Positions 19,240-30,151 of a stretch of 64,000 bases of DNA are shown in pieces (positions within the stretch are counted from its first letter, which is position 1; each line of letters opens with the position of its first letter). The position numbers were made by a program, and so were the translations under genes. The notes beneath the pieces are model-generated. The model saw only the letters and a list, made by a program, of their open reading frames with translations, was not told the DNA's origin and made no database searches. Origin of the DNA: Vibrio ostreae (GTDB lineage: Bacteria > Pseudomonadota > Gammaproteobacteria > Enterobacterales > Vibrionaceae); assembly GCF_019226825.1 (NCBI RefSeq), contig NZ_CP076642.1:992001-1056000 (forward strand), in the 5' to 3' direction.

Positions 19240-21429
19240 TCAAGCTATAAATTTATACATCAGTGTCGCCAGCGGCGGTACGCGCAGTTCAAGCGACTGC
19301 GGCAAATCCTCGCTCGCGACTGTCTCGGTCGCGACCAGATCTTTGACGTCAAAATCGCTGCCGTCATACTTGCTTGCATCGGTATTCAGCAGCAACTGAT
19401 AACGTCCTGTTACCGGCACACCGAGTCGGAATGCGTCATGCGGCACCGGAGTGAAGTTCGTAATAATCAGAATCCGCTCGCCGTCCGCACTGAAACGTTC
19501 ATGGGCAATCACGCTGGCGTCAGCCGAGTCCTGCAGACGCCATTCGAAGCCTTTCGGTTCGCAATCCAGTTCATGCAACGCCGCTTCACTGCGATAGAGG
19601 TGGTTGAGGTCACGTACCAGACTCTGCACGCCTTTATGACGCGGGAAATCCAGCAGGAACCACTGCAACTGGTCGTCATGATTCCACTCTGCGGTCTGGC
19701 CGAATTCAGCGCCCATAAAGTTAAGCTTTTTACCCGGCTGACCATACATATAGCCCATGTAAGCGCGCATGTTGGCCGTTTGCTGCCACTCGTCTCCGGG
19801 CATTTTGTAGATCAGCGACCGCTTGCCGTACACCACTTCGTCATGAGACAAGGACAACACATAGTTCTCACTGAACGCGTAGATAAGCGGGAAGGTCAGC
19901 GTATTATGGTGGTACTTACGGTGCACCGGATCTTCTTTAATGTACGACAAACTGTCGTGCATCCAGCCCATATTCCACTTAAAACCGAAACCTAGCCCGC
20001 CCATAAAGGTTGGTGCGGAGACGCCCGGAAAGGCGGTCGACTCTTCGGCAATGGTCATTGCATTCGGGAAGTATTTGTACACTTCCTCATTCATCCATTT
20101 CAGCGTGGCGATCGCATCGTAGTTTTCCCGCCCGCCGTCAATATTAGGTATCCACTGATCGTGGCTGCGCGAGTAATCGAGATATAGCATAGAGGCCACC
20201 GCATCGACACGAATGCCATCGATGTGGAACATCTCAAACCAGTACAAGGCGTTCGAGACTAAGAAACGACGTACATGCTCGCGCCCCATATCGTAGATAA
20301 ACGAGTTCCAGTCCTGGTGCCAGCCACGGCGAGGATCCGGATCGTGATACAGCGGCGTGCCGTCAAAATTAGCCAGACCATGATCGTCAGACGGGAAATG
20401 CGCCGGTACCCAGTCGAGCACCACGCCTAAGCCGGCCTGGTGACAGACATCGACAAAGTATTTAAAGTCATCCGGGCTGCCAAAACGGCTGGTTGGCGCA
20501 AACAGTCCGACTGGCTGATAGCCCCACGAGCCGTAAAACGGATGCTCCGAGACCGGCATCAGCTCGACATGGGTATAGCCCATATCAACCAAGTAAGGCA
20601 CCAGTTGATCGGCCAACTCGCGGTAATTAAGGAAGCGGCCATCTTCACCGCGTTTCCAGGAGCCGGCATGCAGCTCGTAAAACGACAATGCTTCTTTACG
20701 TTTTTCGGTTACCGCGCGCGTCTGCCACGCCTCATCCTGCCACTGATAGCCCTGATGATCATAAACCACGGAGGCAAACGACGGATACTGCTCGGCATAA
20801 CTGCCCCACGGATCGGCTTTGTGTGGCAAACCTTCTCCATGCGGGCCCTTGAGTTCAAACTTGTATTGTACACCGGCTTGCAAGCCAGGAATGAACAGGC
20901 CCCAGATGCCGTAATCGAGACGCTGCATCGGATGGCGGCGACCATCCCACTGGTTAAATGATCCAACCAGACTGCAGGCGGATGCATGCGGCGCGTAGAC
21001 TAAAAAACGTACCCCGGAAATCTGGTTGCCGTCGCGCTCCACAGTGACAAACTGTGAGCCCATATGGTGATACATGGCTTTGGGCGTATGCAGATCATCA
21101 TACTCGGCGTAAATCCCGTGATACTGATACGGATCATCGATGATCTGCTCGACCCCATCCCAGTCAATCGCCAGCTGATAATGGGTAAAGCGTAAATCAC
21201 GTTCTGCGTTGAGCACAAAGCCGGAATCCAGTTCACGTTGCAGCTCAATTCTCGCTTCACCCTCAATCAGAAGTTCTACTTTACTGGCTCCGGGCATCCA
21301 TACCCGCAGTGCTCCCTGCTGTGCGGGAATAAAAGGACCGAGAAATGCGAAGGGATCAGCAAAGGCAGCGCCGGAAAGTTGCTGATAAGCCAATTGCAGC
21401 TTGGACGGCTTCTTTTTGGTCGGTTTCAA
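19240..21429 (-). CDS. glgB: 1,4-alpha-glucan (glycogen) branching enzyme
   Basis: 729 residues, GH13 branching enzyme that creates alpha-1,6 branches in glycogen. Order: N-terminal CBM48-type modules (1-230, with '[17 protein letters not shown]'-like motif), then the catalytic barrel. Its conserved regions are VDWVPAHF, the nucleophile Asp in [10 protein letters not shown], the acid/base Glu in [10 protein letters not shown], and the transition-state Asp in [11 protein letters not shown]-terminal beta domain ends '[10 protein letters not shown]'. Length matches E. coli GlgB (728). Third gene of the malP-malQ-glgB series, 163 bp behind malQ with an internal terminator (21461-21488). No glgA, glgC or glgX is present in the window. 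Confidence 0.96.
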   Translation of the reverse strand: MKPTKKKPSKLQLAYQQLSGAAFADPFAFLGPFIPAQQGALRVWMPGASKVELLIEGEARIELQRELDSGFVLNAERDLRFTHYQLAIDWDGVEQIIDDPYQYHGIYAEYDDLHTPKAMYHHMGSQFVTVERDGNQISGVRFLVYAPHASACSLVGSFNQWDGRRHPMQRLDYGIWGLFIPGLQAGVQYKFELKGPHGEGLPHKADPWGSYAEQYPSFASVVYDHQGYQWQDEAWQTRAVTEKRKEALSFYELHAGSWKRGEDGRFLNYRELADQLVPYLVDMGYTHVELMPVSEHPFYGSWGYQPVGLFAPTSRFGSPDDFKYFVDVCHQAGLGVVLDWVPAHFPSDDHGLANFDGTPLYHDPDPRRGWHQDWNSFIYDMGREHVRRFLVSNALYWFEMFHIDGIRVDAVASMLYLDYSRSHDQWIPNIDGGRENYDAIATLKWMNEEVYKYFPNAMTIAEESTAFPGVSAPTFMGGLGFGFKWNMGWMHDSLSYIKEDPVHRKYHHNTLTFPLIYAFSENYVLSLSHDEVVYGKRSLIYKMPGDEWQQTANMRAYMGYMYGQPGKKLNFMGAEFGQTAEWNHDDQLQWFLLDFPRHKGVQSLVRDLNHLYRSEAALHELDCEPKGFEWRLQDSADASVIAHERFSADGERILIITNFTPVPHDAFRLGVPVTGRYQLLLNTDASKYDGSDFDVKDLVATETVASEDLPQSLELRVPPLATLMYKFIA

Positions 21430-21460
21430 TATTCCTACTCCTAAACCTGAACTTACCTAA

Positions 21461-21488
21461 GGAAAAAAAGGCCCGCTAAGAAGCGGGC
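21461..21488 (-). terminator. Intrinsic terminator between malQ and glgB
   Basis: GCCCGCT / AGCGGGC with a four-base loop is followed on the minus strand by CTTTTTTTCC. It should end most malPQ transcripts before glgB, so glgB probably depends on read-through or its own promoter. Confidence 0.75.
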
Positions 21489-21592
21489 TGCTAGCATAAA
21501 ACCATCTTATCGAACTCATCCTGGTCGTGGAGTGACCCAGGCTAAACTTCTCAGCGTAAGTAGTGAGAAATCATAAATCACTCCACAATCAT

Positions 21593-23773
21593 TTACTTGC
21601 ACGCTGTGGCTCGGACTTCACTCAGTTTAGAGGCAATGCGGTTTACATCCTCGCGAGTAAAAATCTCATCCAGATTCATCGACAATTTACGCCGCCAGTT
21701 AGGATATTCATTTACCGTGCCAGGAATATTGACCGGCTTATCCATCTCCAGCCAGTCCTCAAGCTGCACACTCAGCAGCGCCGAGGAACCCGCTGCCACA
21801 TGCAGTTGCAGCGCTTCACTCAGATAAGAGTCCATCGGTACCAGGCTGGCATCACGCCCGACACCTGCTGGCAGAAATCCATGCCAGGCCACCGAATCAA
21901 GAATGCCCTGCTTGCATTTGAGGCGGTCAGCAAACAGGGTTTCAAGCTGCTCTTCGTCCGGATACAGGCCGATCTCACGCCCCATTTTCAGGTCATCACA
22001 GTGCCAGAAGCCACGCAGGGTAGGCATATCGTGGGTACACAGCGCTGCCATGGATTGATCCGCATAATGAGCAGGCGAGATAAAGCCGCCGTCTTCTTTG
22101 GAGGTTTCAAAGAAGAACACCTTGTAGGAGTGCACACCGGCATCGCGCAGTAACTCCACGATTTCATCCGGCACGGTGCCGAGATCTTCGCCAATCACAC
22201 TGCATTGGTGACGATGCGATTCCAGCGCCAGAATCGCCAGCATGTCACGTACCGGATAGTAGACATAAGCACCTTTACTGGCATTTTCACCTTTCGGGAT
22301 CCACCACAGACGCAGCAGGCCAAGCACATGGTCAATGCGTAGCGAGCCACAATGCTTCATATTAGAGCGCAGCAGATTGATATAAGCGCGATACGCGGTT
22401 TGCTCCAGCACCTGCGGATTGAGTGGTGGCAGGCCCCAGTTCTGCCCCAGAGGACCAAGAATATCCGGCGGTGCACCAATACTGGCATCCTGCACCAGAA
22501 TCCCCTCATCCGCCCAGGTTTCCGAACCGGCATCAGACACACCGACCGCCAGGTCACGGTACAGGCCGACCGCCATGCCTTTCTCTTCAGCCAGAGTCTG
22601 CACTTCACTGATCTGAGTATCGGCAATCCACTGCAGGTACATATAGAGATGCACGCTGTCCTGGTTGTCTTCGATAAATTTCTGTACCGCCGCCAGATCA
22701 AAGCGGCGATATTTTTCCGGGAACACCGGCCAGCCCCAGACGTTGCTGTCTTCGGCATGCAACTGGGCGTGCAGCGCATCAAACGCGGCCTGATGCAACA
22801 AACTGTCACCGCCCTGCTCAACAAAGCTCAGAAACGCGGCAGCGCGGTCACTATTTTTATCCAGATGACGAGTTTTAAACTCTGCAAACAACAAAGGCAG
22901 CACGCTCATCTTCATCGCTGCGACTTCGCTGTAGTTGACCCAATGCTCTTCACGCACTTTTTGTAGGCGCTGCTGGAAATCCGGACTGCCGACTTTTTGC
23001 TGCGCCTCAGCACTCAGCGCAAATTCCGGTACCGAGCTGACATCGATGTAGAGGATATTGAGCCAGCGACGCGATGACGGGCTATACGGACTGGCCCCTT
23101 CCGGGTTAGCCGGAAACAGCGAATGAATCGGGTTGAGACCGACGAAATCACCGCCACGTGAAGCAATGTCCGCTACCAGCTGTTTAAGGTCGCCAAAATC
23201 GCCCATACCCCAGTTGTGCTGGGTACGCAGGGTATAGAGCTGCACACTCGGGCCCCACAGTTTTTTGTGTTGCTCAAGAGCCGGCTGCTTGTAACAGGCT
23301 GACGGAGTAATAATCAGCGTCATGCTATAGGGCGCTTTACGACGCTTGCGGGTGATCAACAGGGTGTGATATCCCCAGGCCAAATTACTGGGCAAAGCAA
23401 ATACCAGAGGGCCACCCTCGGCACGCTCGTCCCGAACGATCTGCGACTGAAGATAGCCTTCAAGTACTTCTCCCTGCTCGGTTTCCAGGCGCCAGTTAAA
23501 TTCACTTTCACGCGCACTAACGCCAAGGTATAACGGCACTTCCACCGCTTCACCGTCGCGGATCACCAGCACAGGCTCGAGCACATCTTTCTTGTGCTTT
23601 TTCTCCGCCGATTTGAGTAGTGCGTCGTCACTACTGGTGTCATAACCCAGGCAACCGAGTAAATGGCGAATCGTCTCATCCTGTACGTGCGCTTCGTCGC
23701 CCCAGGCACTGATATAGCGGTTGGATATATTCGCCATTTCAGCGACCTGCATTAACGCATTATTGTCTTTCAT
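21593..23773 (-). CDS. malQ: 4-alpha-glucanotransferase (amylomaltase)
   Basis: 726 residues, GH77. MalQ disproportionates maltodextrins, releasing glucose and lengthening chains for MalP. Visible GH77 signatures include 'WGMGDFGDLKQLVADIASRG' near 190-210, the catalytic region 'LRIDHVLGLLRLWWIP', 'VIGEDLGTVPDEIVELL' with its acid/base Glu, and 'CTHDMPTLRGFW'. The 130-residue N-terminal beta-rich extension is typical of the bacterial MalQ class. Codirectional with malP, 109 bp downstream of it, and presumably co-transcribed under MalT control. Confidence 0.96.
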   Translation of the reverse strand: MKDNNALMQVAEMANISNRYISAWGDEAHVQDETIRHLLGCLGYDTSSDDALLKSAEKKHKKDVLEPVLVIRDGEAVEVPLYLGVSARESEFNWRLETEQGEVLEGYLQSQIVRDERAEGGPLVFALPSNLAWGYHTLLITRKRRKAPYSMTLIITPSACYKQPALEQHKKLWGPSVQLYTLRTQHNWGMGDFGDLKQLVADIASRGGDFVGLNPIHSLFPANPEGASPYSPSSRRWLNILYIDVSSVPEFALSAEAQQKVGSPDFQQRLQKVREEHWVNYSEVAAMKMSVLPLLFAEFKTRHLDKNSDRAAAFLSFVEQGGDSLLHQAAFDALHAQLHAEDSNVWGWPVFPEKYRRFDLAAVQKFIEDNQDSVHLYMYLQWIADTQISEVQTLAEEKGMAVGLYRDLAVGVSDAGSETWADEGILVQDASIGAPPDILGPLGQNWGLPPLNPQVLEQTAYRAYINLLRSNMKHCGSLRIDHVLGLLRLWWIPKGENASKGAYVYYPVRDMLAILALESHRHQCSVIGEDLGTVPDEIVELLRDAGVHSYKVFFFETSKEDGGFISPAHYADQSMAALCTHDMPTLRGFWHCDDLKMGREIGLYPDEEQLETLFADRLKCKQGILDSVAWHGFLPAGVGRDASLVPMDSYLSEALQLHVAAGSSALLSVQLEDWLEMDKPVNIPGTVNEYPNWRRKLSMNLDEIFTREDVNRIASKLSEVRATACK

Positions 23774-23882
23774 CGCTCTCTCCGAAGGGAATTGCCACCC
23801 TTCAAATCATGTAGGGTTTATTGTAATTAATATGATGAAGGCACAGCCCGGGACGTTGGCCCGGACTGGTTTGGAATCAGGC

Positions 23883-26336
23883 TCAGCGTTTGATCGCTTC
23901 CAGTTTCCAGATGTTATTCACGTAATCACGAATACTGCGGTCGGAACTGAATTTACCCACCAGCGCCGTATTGAGAATCGCTTTCTTAGCCCAACCGGCC
24001 TGATCGCGGTACTGCTCATCAATTGCCTGATGCGCCGCAACGTAAGAAGCGAAATCAGCCAGCACCAGATACGGGTCACCACCATCCAGCAGGCTGTCAT
24101 ACGTGGTGCGCAGTTTACCCGGCATACCCGGGGTAAACTCGTCACCGAGCAGCAAGTCCAGTGATGCTTTCAGCAGCGGATCGGCATGATAGAAGTCGTA
24201 CGGGTTGTAACCCTGCGCCCGCAACGCTTCCACACCGTCCACTTCCAGACCGAAGATGTAAATGTTGTCATCACCGACCTCTTCACGAATTTCAACGTTC
24301 GCGCCATCCATGGTGCCGATGGTCAGCGCACCGTTGAGTGCCATCTTCATGTTGCCGGTACCGGAAGCTTCTTTACCGGCGGTCGAGATCTGCTCGGACA
24401 CATCAGCGGCCGGGATAATGATTTCCGCCATGCTGACCCGGTAATCCGGAATGAACACCACTTTCAGCTTGTCACTGACACGCGGGTCATTGTTGACCTT
24501 CTCGGCAATCTTGTTAATCGCGTAGATGATCTCTTTCGCCAGGTGGTAACCCGGCGCCGCTTTCGCTGCGAAGAAGAACACCCGGGGGTGCATATCGAAA
24601 CTGGCGTCGTTCACCAGGCGATGGTAAAGCGACAGAATGTGCAGCATGTTGAGATGCTGGCGTTTGTATTCATGCAGACGTTTGATCTGAACATCAAAAA
24701 TCGCATTGGTATCGAGCTCAATGTCCATGTGCTCTTTGACCCAATCCGCCAGACGCTGTTTGTTCTCTTTCTTGACCGCCATAAACTGCTGCTGGAATGT
24801 CTTGTCATCCGCGTACTGCGAAATGGCCTCCAACTGGTCGAGATGCGCCGGCCACTCGTCACCGATCTTAGCGCTGATCAGGGCTGACAGGCCCGGGTTA
24901 CAGAATTTCAGCCAGCGACGCGGGGTAATACCGTTAGTGACGTTTTGCAGACGGCCAGGATAGAGTTCATTAAACTCAGGGAACAGATCGCGTTTGACTA
25001 ACTCAGAGTGCAGTGCTGCCACCCCGTTGACCGCGTACGAACCGATAACGCACAGGTTGGCCATACGCACCATACGGTGGAAACCTTCCTCGATAACCGA
25101 CAGTTTTTGCTGTTTAGACACATCGCCCGGCCATTTAGCGCGGACTTCTTGCAGGAACAAGTGGTTGATCTGGTAAATGATTTCCATATGGCGCGGCAGC
25201 AAACGCTGGATCAAAGATTCGCTCCAGGTTTCCAGCGCTTCCGGCAGCAGGGTGTGGTTGGTGTAAGCAAACGTATGCGAACAGATAGCCCACGCCTCAT
25301 CCCATGACAACTCACGCTCATCGATCAGAATACGCATCAGTTCCGGAATGGCGATGGTCGGGTGGGTATCATTGAGCTGAATGGTTTCCTGCTTAGGCAA
25401 ATCAGCCAGAGCAAAACCGGCCGCTTCGTGACGACGCAGAATGTCGCGCACTGATGCCGCACTGTGGAAGTACTGCTGCATCAGACGCAAAGTTTTGCCT
25501 TTTTCATGGTTATCGTTCGGGTACAGCACTTTAGTAATGTTACCCGCATCGATCAGCGCGTGCTGCGCTTCAAAGTAGTTACCGTTGTTAAAGCTCTCCA
25601 GTGAGAACGGCGCAATCGCGCGGCACTCCCACAAACGCAGCGGATAAACGGTTTCACTCTGATAGCCGACAATCGGCAAATCCCACGGCATCGCCTGCAC
25701 CAGCATGCCCGGCACCCAGCGTCGTTTCTCGACTCCGTTTTCCTGGGTGACTTCGACATGGCCGTAAAAACCGATTTCCTGTTTCAGTTCCGGACGGGCC
25801 ACTTCCCATGGGTAGCCTTCCACCCCGCCCCACGCATCCGGCGCTTCTTTCTGGTGGCCATCTTCAAATGACTGCTTGAACAGGCCGTATTCATAATGCA
25901 AACCGTAACCGACGGTCGGGTACTCCTGCGCAGCACAAGAATCCATGTAACACGCCGCCAAACGTCCCAGGCCGCCGTTACCGAGTGAAGGGTCACGCTC
26001 TTCTTCCAGGATATCGGTCAGGCTCAGGCCCAGCTCCGCCATAGCTTCAGCGATCTGTTCATACAGACCCATGCTGATCAGGTTGTTACCGGTCAGGCGG
26101 CCAATCAGGAATTCCAGAGACAGATAGTTGAGGCTCTTAGCATTAACAATGCGCTCATCCTGCTCAGTTTCCAGCAGGTCAAAGGTGGTCAGCTCAGCCA
26201 GGGCACGTCCCATCGCCAGGTACCACAAACGGCTGTTGGCATGTTCAACGGTACTCGCGTAGGTGGCAGTCAGATGGCGTTTCACGTTGTCTTGGAATAA
26301 AGCTTTATCAAATGTTTTTTGTTGCGTAGGTTTCAT
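23883..26336 (-). CDS. malP: Maltodextrin phosphorylase
   Basis: 817 residues, GT35 glycogen/maltodextrin phosphorylase, releasing glucose-1-phosphate from maltodextrin ends using pyridoxal phosphate. Conserved motifs: 'DPSLGNGGLGRLAACYMDS' near 110, 'NDTHPTIAIPELMRIL', 'RIVNDAS'-type active-site segment, and 'EASGTGNMKMALNGALTIG', which holds the PLP-binding Lys. 'DGANVEI' follows. Length fits MalP rather than the longer regulated phosphorylases. First gene of malP-malQ-glgB, with its promoter in the 26337-26864 region, where MalT-like boxes are seen. Confidence 0.96.
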   Translation of the reverse strand: MKPTQQKTFDKALFQDNVKRHLTATYASTVEHANSRLWYLAMGRALAELTTFDLLETEQDERIVNAKSLNYLSLEFLIGRLTGNNLISMGLYEQIAEAMAELGLSLTDILEEERDPSLGNGGLGRLAACYMDSCAAQEYPTVGYGLHYEYGLFKQSFEDGHQKEAPDAWGGVEGYPWEVARPELKQEIGFYGHVEVTQENGVEKRRWVPGMLVQAMPWDLPIVGYQSETVYPLRLWECRAIAPFSLESFNNGNYFEAQHALIDAGNITKVLYPNDNHEKGKTLRLMQQYFHSAASVRDILRRHEAAGFALADLPKQETIQLNDTHPTIAIPELMRILIDERELSWDEAWAICSHTFAYTNHTLLPEALETWSESLIQRLLPRHMEIIYQINHLFLQEVRAKWPGDVSKQQKLSVIEEGFHRMVRMANLCVIGSYAVNGVAALHSELVKRDLFPEFNELYPGRLQNVTNGITPRRWLKFCNPGLSALISAKIGDEWPAHLDQLEAISQYADDKTFQQQFMAVKKENKQRLADWVKEHMDIELDTNAIFDVQIKRLHEYKRQHLNMLHILSLYHRLVNDASFDMHPRVFFFAAKAAPGYHLAKEIIYAINKIAEKVNNDPRVSDKLKVVFIPDYRVSMAEIIIPAADVSEQISTAGKEASGTGNMKMALNGALTIGTMDGANVEIREEVGDDNIYIFGLEVDGVEALRAQGYNPYDFYHADPLLKASLDLLLGDEFTPGMPGKLRTTYDSLLDGGDPYLVLADFASYVAAHQAIDEQYRDQAGWAKKAILNTALVGKFSSDRSIRDYVNNIWKLEAIKR

Positions 26337-26401
26337 GGAGAAATCTCACTTATGGTTCTAATCCAGCTGGGACATATCCTGCATCTAGCGCGCCAGCAAA
26401 A

Positions 26402-26457
26402 CATCCTCCCACAACACCGCTCCCACGGGAGTAGGAGTAAGGGCGTAGAGGAGGAGC
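26402..26457. promoter_or_regulatory. Cluster of MalT-box-like sequences upstream of malP
   Basis: Three sequences each match the E. coli MalT box GGGGAKGAGG at 8 of 10 positions: TGGGAGGATG (minus, 26402-26411), CGGGAGTAGG (plus, 26426-26435) and GAGGAGGAGC (plus, 26448-26457). They lie 66-121 bp ahead of malP, between it and malT. Clustering fits cooperative MalT binding. Vibrio box preferences were not checked. Confidence 0.5.
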
Positions 26458-26510
26458 TCCCGGGTTTGAGTGATCCATCTCTCACAGAAACCAGCCAGTA
26501 AGAATTTCTG

Positions 26511-26526
26511 AGTGACCAGGATCACA
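26511..26526. promoter_or_regulatory. CRP-like site (malP side)
   Basis: AGTGA-CCAGGA-TCACA has the GTGA-N6-TCAC core of the cAMP-CRP site and one mismatch to TGTGA-N6-TCACA. It lies 175 bp ahead of malP. Confidence 0.5.
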
Positions 26527-26695
26527 GCAAACTGCCTTTAAAGCGTACGGAGATTTTATGAAAGCAAGGTGATTGATGGATGGACCCGTTGCTCAAAATG
26601 CAACATTGCTCACATTTCAAACAGAGCAGAAGCCGCTAATGGCGCGCGATTTGGTGGAAGACCACCGCCATAACGGTGCACAACTGCATCAAATT

Positions 26696-26711
26696 GGTGA
26701 TCAGACTCACA
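26696..26711. promoter_or_regulatory. CRP-like site in the malP-malT region
   Basis: GGTGA-TCAGAC-TCACA, one mismatch to the CRP consensus, about 155 bp ahead of the malT start. E. coli malT is CRP-activated, so glucose control of malT is a reasonable expectation. Confidence 0.5.
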
Positions 26712-26812
26712 CTTACAGGGCGTAGTTCGGTAAGAAGTGTGAATCCTGCTTAAATCTCGCCGCGGATCAATAAACGTAGGCAATGACATCAAGTAACATT
26801 CTTACATCAAGA

Positions 26813-26828
26813 CGTGAGCTGACTCACT
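26813..26828. promoter_or_regulatory. CRP-like site close to malT
   Basis: CGTGA-GCTGAC-TCACT keeps the GTGA-N6-TCAC core with changes in the outermost base of each half. It is only 36 bp from the malT ATG, so it could overlap the promoter and act negatively, or be fortuitous. Confidence 0.35.
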
Positions 26829-26864
26829 TCATATAACAAAAATGACAGAACGGAACGTATTAAC

Positions 26865-29573
26865 ATGTGGATACCTTCTAAACTCACGCGTCCCGGGCGG
26901 TTGCATAATGCCATCGTCCGGCCACGTGTTCTGGAACTGCTCCAGCAGGCGCCCTACTACAAACTGGTGTTGTTCCGCTCTCCGGCCGGCTACGGCAAAA
27001 CCACCATGGCAGCGCAGTGGCTGGCCGATAAGCCCAACGTCGGCTGGTACAGCATCGATGAAAGTGATAACGATCCGTTTCGCTTTATGAATTACATGCT
27101 GCAGGCGCTCAATAAAGCCACTCATCAAAGCTGCCCGAATGCGCAGAAACTGGCCGAGCGACGTCAGTTCTCTACCCTGCACTCGCTGCTGAGCGAACTG
27201 TTTGCAGAAATGTCCGAGTTCCAGCAAGAGTGCTATCTGGTCTTAGACGACTATCACCTGATCAGTGACGAAGATATTCATGAAGTAATGCGCTTCTTCC
27301 TCAAGCATATGCCGGATAACCTGACCCTGGTAGTCACCAGCCGTATGATCCCACCGCTGGGTACGGCCAACCTGCGGGTACGCGATCTGATGATCGAAAT
27401 CGGCAACGATCTGCTGGCGTTTGATAATGAGGAGACCACACGCTTTTTCAATCAGCGTGTTGCCGAAGGCATTGATGACAGCACCGCAGTCAGCCTGCGA
27501 AATTATGTCGAAGGCTGGCCGTCCGCACTGCAGCTGATCGCGTTGCAGGCTCAGCACCAGAGACGCACCCTGGCCCAGTCGGCCGAATCTGTCTCTCAGT
27601 TTAATCACGCCCACTTGTGGGACTACCTGGTCGAGGAGGTGTTTGATCTGCTCGACAAAGAGACCCGCCACTTCCTGATGCAGTGCTCGGTCCTCGATCA
27701 CTTTAACGATGCGCTGGTCGCCGCGTTAACCAAACGTGATGACGCACTCAACATGATAGAGCAGCTCAACCGTTATGGTCTGTTTATCTATCCGCTGGAA
27801 GGCGAACATAACTGGTATCGCTTTCATAACCTGTTTGCCGAATTTCTGGCCCACCAGCGCCTGGCTAATATTCCGCAGCAGGAGCAGGAGTTGCATCGGG
27901 CTGCCGCGCTTGCCTGGCTGGAAGCCAATACGGCGCATCAGGCCCTGCTCCATGCCCGCTTAGCCCAGGATTCAGATTTGCTGGCACGAATTCTGGTTGA
28001 ACATGGCTGGAAAATGTTTAACGAAGGTGAACTGGAAATTCTCGAAGAAGCGATTAATCTGCTCAGCCCGACCCAGCTCTACAGCCAGCCGAAACTGTGC
28101 CTGCTGCAAGCCTGGCTGGCACAAAGTCAGCACCGCTACAATGCCGTCGGCGATCTGCTGGCACGTGCGGATCAGGAGATGAGCGCCCTGAATATCAAGC
28201 CCAGCAGTAAAGAGCAGGGTGAGTTCTGCGCTCTGCGTGCCCAGGTCGCCATCAACCAGAATGAACCGGAGAAAGCACTTGAGCTAGCGGAGCAGGCACT
28301 GGGCCAACTCGATAACACCATCTACCGCAGCCGCATTGTCGCCACGTCGGTGGTCGGCGAAGTCAACCATGTGCTCGGCAATCTCAGCCGTGCTCTGTCT
28401 ATGATGCAACAGACGGAAAAGCTGGCGCGCCAGTATCAGGTCTACCATCAGGCGCTATGGGCACTGCTGCAGCAGAGTGAAATTCTGATTGCCCAGGGTT
28501 ATGTTCAGGCTGCCTTTGAAGTGCAGGATAACGCATTTAAACTGGTGGAAGATCAGCATTTGCACCAGTTGCCGCTGCATGAATTCCTGCTGCGTATCCG
28601 CGCTCAGATCCTGTGGTGCTGGAACCGCCTTGATGAAGCAGAAGAGTGCGCTTATAAAGGGCTGGATGTATTGGGTAAACAGTCACCCAGCCAGCACCTG
28701 CACAGTTACTCCATGTTGGCGCGCATTGCGATAGGCCGGGGTGAACTCGATAAGGCCGGCCGCTTTATCGAACAGATTCAGCATCTGCTCAAGCAGTCCA
28801 ATTACCATGTCGACTGGACCGCCAATGCGTCACTGTCCCTGCTCCTGTACTGGCAGGCACGCGACGATCAAACCGCGATTGCAGAATGGCTGCAAGGCAG
28901 TATTCGTCCGCAGCATGCCCGCAACCACTTCCAGCAGATGCAGTGGCGCAACATAGCCCGCGCGCAGATAAACCAAGGTCAATATGATGAAGCACGCGAG
29001 ACTCTGGCGTTTATGCAAAGTGAAGCGGAGCAGTACCAGTTGGTGACCGATACCAACCGTAACCTGATCGTCGAAGCGTGTCTGGCCACTTCCTGCGCGC
29101 AGGATGACGTGGCACGCGACAAACTTAAAGCCGCACTGCGCCTGACCAACCAGACAGGCATGATCGGTAATTTCCTCATCGACGGGAACAAGATAGGTCA
29201 TCTGCTGGAAAAACTCTCCCACCGGGTTGATTTGGGCGATCTGGAACGTCACCGCGCTCAGCAACTGATGAAAGAGATTTCCACCACTCAGCGCAGCCGC
29301 TCCGTGCACTTTGACGAGGAGTTTGTTGAGAATCTGATCAATCACCCGAACATTCCTGAGCTGGTGCGCACCAGCCCGCTTACACAGCGTGAGTGGCAGG
29401 TGCTTGGTCTTATCTACTCCGGGCTGAGTAACGAGCAGATTGCGCAGGAACTCGATGTGGCCGGTACCACGATCAAAACCCACATCCGTAATCTGTACCA
29501 GAAACTCAACATCGCCAATCGTAAAGAAGCGGTGCGTACCGCGGAGAATCTGTTGCAGCTGATGGGATATTAA
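26865..29573 (+). CDS. malT: MalT, ATP- and maltotriose-dependent transcriptional activator
   Basis: 902 residues (E. coli MalT 901). MalT is a STAND-class activator of maltose genes. N-terminal NOD ATPase: '[13 protein letters not shown]' start, Walker A '[14 protein letters not shown]', Walker B '[12 protein letters not shown]'. Then winged-helix and long TPR/SUPR sensor regions for maltotriose (about 250-800). The C-terminal LuxR-type helix-turn-helix is '[20 protein letters not shown]' through '[19 protein letters not shown]'. Divergent from malP, whose promoter it should activate. A strong terminator follows at 29606-29635. Confidence 0.97.
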   Translation: MWIPSKLTRPGRLHNAIVRPRVLELLQQAPYYKLVLFRSPAGYGKTTMAAQWLADKPNVGWYSIDESDNDPFRFMNYMLQALNKATHQSCPNAQKLAERRQFSTLHSLLSELFAEMSEFQQECYLVLDDYHLISDEDIHEVMRFFLKHMPDNLTLVVTSRMIPPLGTANLRVRDLMIEIGNDLLAFDNEETTRFFNQRVAEGIDDSTAVSLRNYVEGWPSALQLIALQAQHQRRTLAQSAESVSQFNHAHLWDYLVEEVFDLLDKETRHFLMQCSVLDHFNDALVAALTKRDDALNMIEQLNRYGLFIYPLEGEHNWYRFHNLFAEFLAHQRLANIPQQEQELHRAAALAWLEANTAHQALLHARLAQDSDLLARILVEHGWKMFNEGELEILEEAINLLSPTQLYSQPKLCLLQAWLAQSQHRYNAVGDLLARADQEMSALNIKPSSKEQGEFCALRAQVAINQNEPEKALELAEQALGQLDNTIYRSRIVATSVVGEVNHVLGNLSRALSMMQQTEKLARQYQVYHQALWALLQQSEILIAQGYVQAAFEVQDNAFKLVEDQHLHQLPLHEFLLRIRAQILWCWNRLDEAEECAYKGLDVLGKQSPSQHLHSYSMLARIAIGRGELDKAGRFIEQIQHLLKQSNYHVDWTANASLSLLLYWQARDDQTAIAEWLQGSIRPQHARNHFQQMQWRNIARAQINQGQYDEARETLAFMQSEAEQYQLVTDTNRNLIVEACLATSCAQDDVARDKLKAALRLTNQTGMIGNFLIDGNKIGHLLEKLSHRVDLGDLERHRAQQLMKEISTTQRSRSVHFDEEFVENLINHPNIPELVRTSPLTQREWQVLGLIYSGLSNEQIAQELDVAGTTIKTHIRNLYQKLNIANRKEAVRTAENLLQLMGY

Positions 29574-29605
29574 GCCCCGAGGTGCCATCAGAGCCGCTAA
29601 AACGC

Positions 29606-29635
29606 AAAGAGCCAGCAATCTGCTGGCTCTTTTTA
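29606..29635 (+). terminator. Intrinsic terminator after malT
   Basis: AAAGAGCCAGCA / TGCTGGCTCTTT stem with a three-base loop followed by more T. A classic rho-independent terminator 33 bases past the malT stop. Confidence 0.88.
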
Positions 29636-29674
29636 TTCCGGCCCGTTAACAGGCCCTCAGGACGCATTGGTCGA

Positions 29675-30031
29675 TTAAAACGACTTCGGCGCGAAACCTG
29701 TCATCGCCTGCAGACGCAGGGCTTTACCGATTTTAGTCATCGGGTGTACCACCACCAGACCTTTCACTGATTTTTTCAGCTTACCCAAATCAGACTGTTC
29801 AGCTTTGGTCAGCTCACGCGAGAACGGCATATCCGCCAGTTGCTTGCGTTCTTTATTCAGTTCGTAATCTTCTTTGCCTTTGAGGCCGTTGAGCTTTTTG
29901 CTCAGTTGATCCAGGTCATCAGTGAATTTGCTGATCATCGCGCTGTCGCCGCGAGTCTTAGCGGCATCCAACTTGCGACGGCAAGTATCCAGGCGGTTGT
30001 TCAGTTGTTGAATGTCGTTTTTCAGACTCAT
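29675..30031 (-). CDS. yibL: YibL family ribosome-associated protein
   Basis: 118-residue basic, helical protein of the YibL/DUF2810 family, reported as ribosome-associated in E. coli. The start MSLKNDIQQLNNRLDTCRRK (ATG 30031) is chosen because the longer upstream reading is not family-like. The N-terminal half is a predicted coiled coil rich in K, D and L. The C-terminal half has the conserved 'MPFSRELTKAEQSDLGKLKK' and 'VVHPMTKIGKALRLQAMTGF'. Function is unknown. It stands alone between malT and the cyo operon. Confidence 0.82.
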   Translation of the reverse strand: MSLKNDIQQLNNRLDTCRRKLDAAKTRGDSAMISKFTDDLDQLSKKLNGLKGKEDYELNKERKQLADMPFSRELTKAEQSDLGKLKKSVKGLVVVHPMTKIGKALRLQAMTGFAPKSF

Positions 30032-30103
30032 GGGAAAACTCTCTTCGTGAAACGGGCACGAAGTATAGCACAAAGGTCCGCTCAGAGTGGTATTTGTAAA
30101 AAG

Positions 30104-30128
30104 AAAAGGCACCCGATTGGGTGCCTTT
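30104..30128 (-). terminator. Intrinsic terminator of the cyo operon
   Basis: AAAGGCACCC / GGGTGCCTTT with a GATT loop. On the minus strand it is followed by TCTTTTT. It lies 24 bases past the cyoE stop. Confidence 0.85.
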
Positions 30129-30151
30129 GGACGCTTTAAATGGCGGGACCG

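Noticed and set aside
23803..23870. Small inverted repeats between malP and malQ as a terminator
   Set aside because: Short stems and no following T-run on the transcribed strand.
28830..29618. 262-aa minus-strand ORF opposite malT
   Set aside because: Mirror of the malT coding frame; the translation has no family features and malT is certain.
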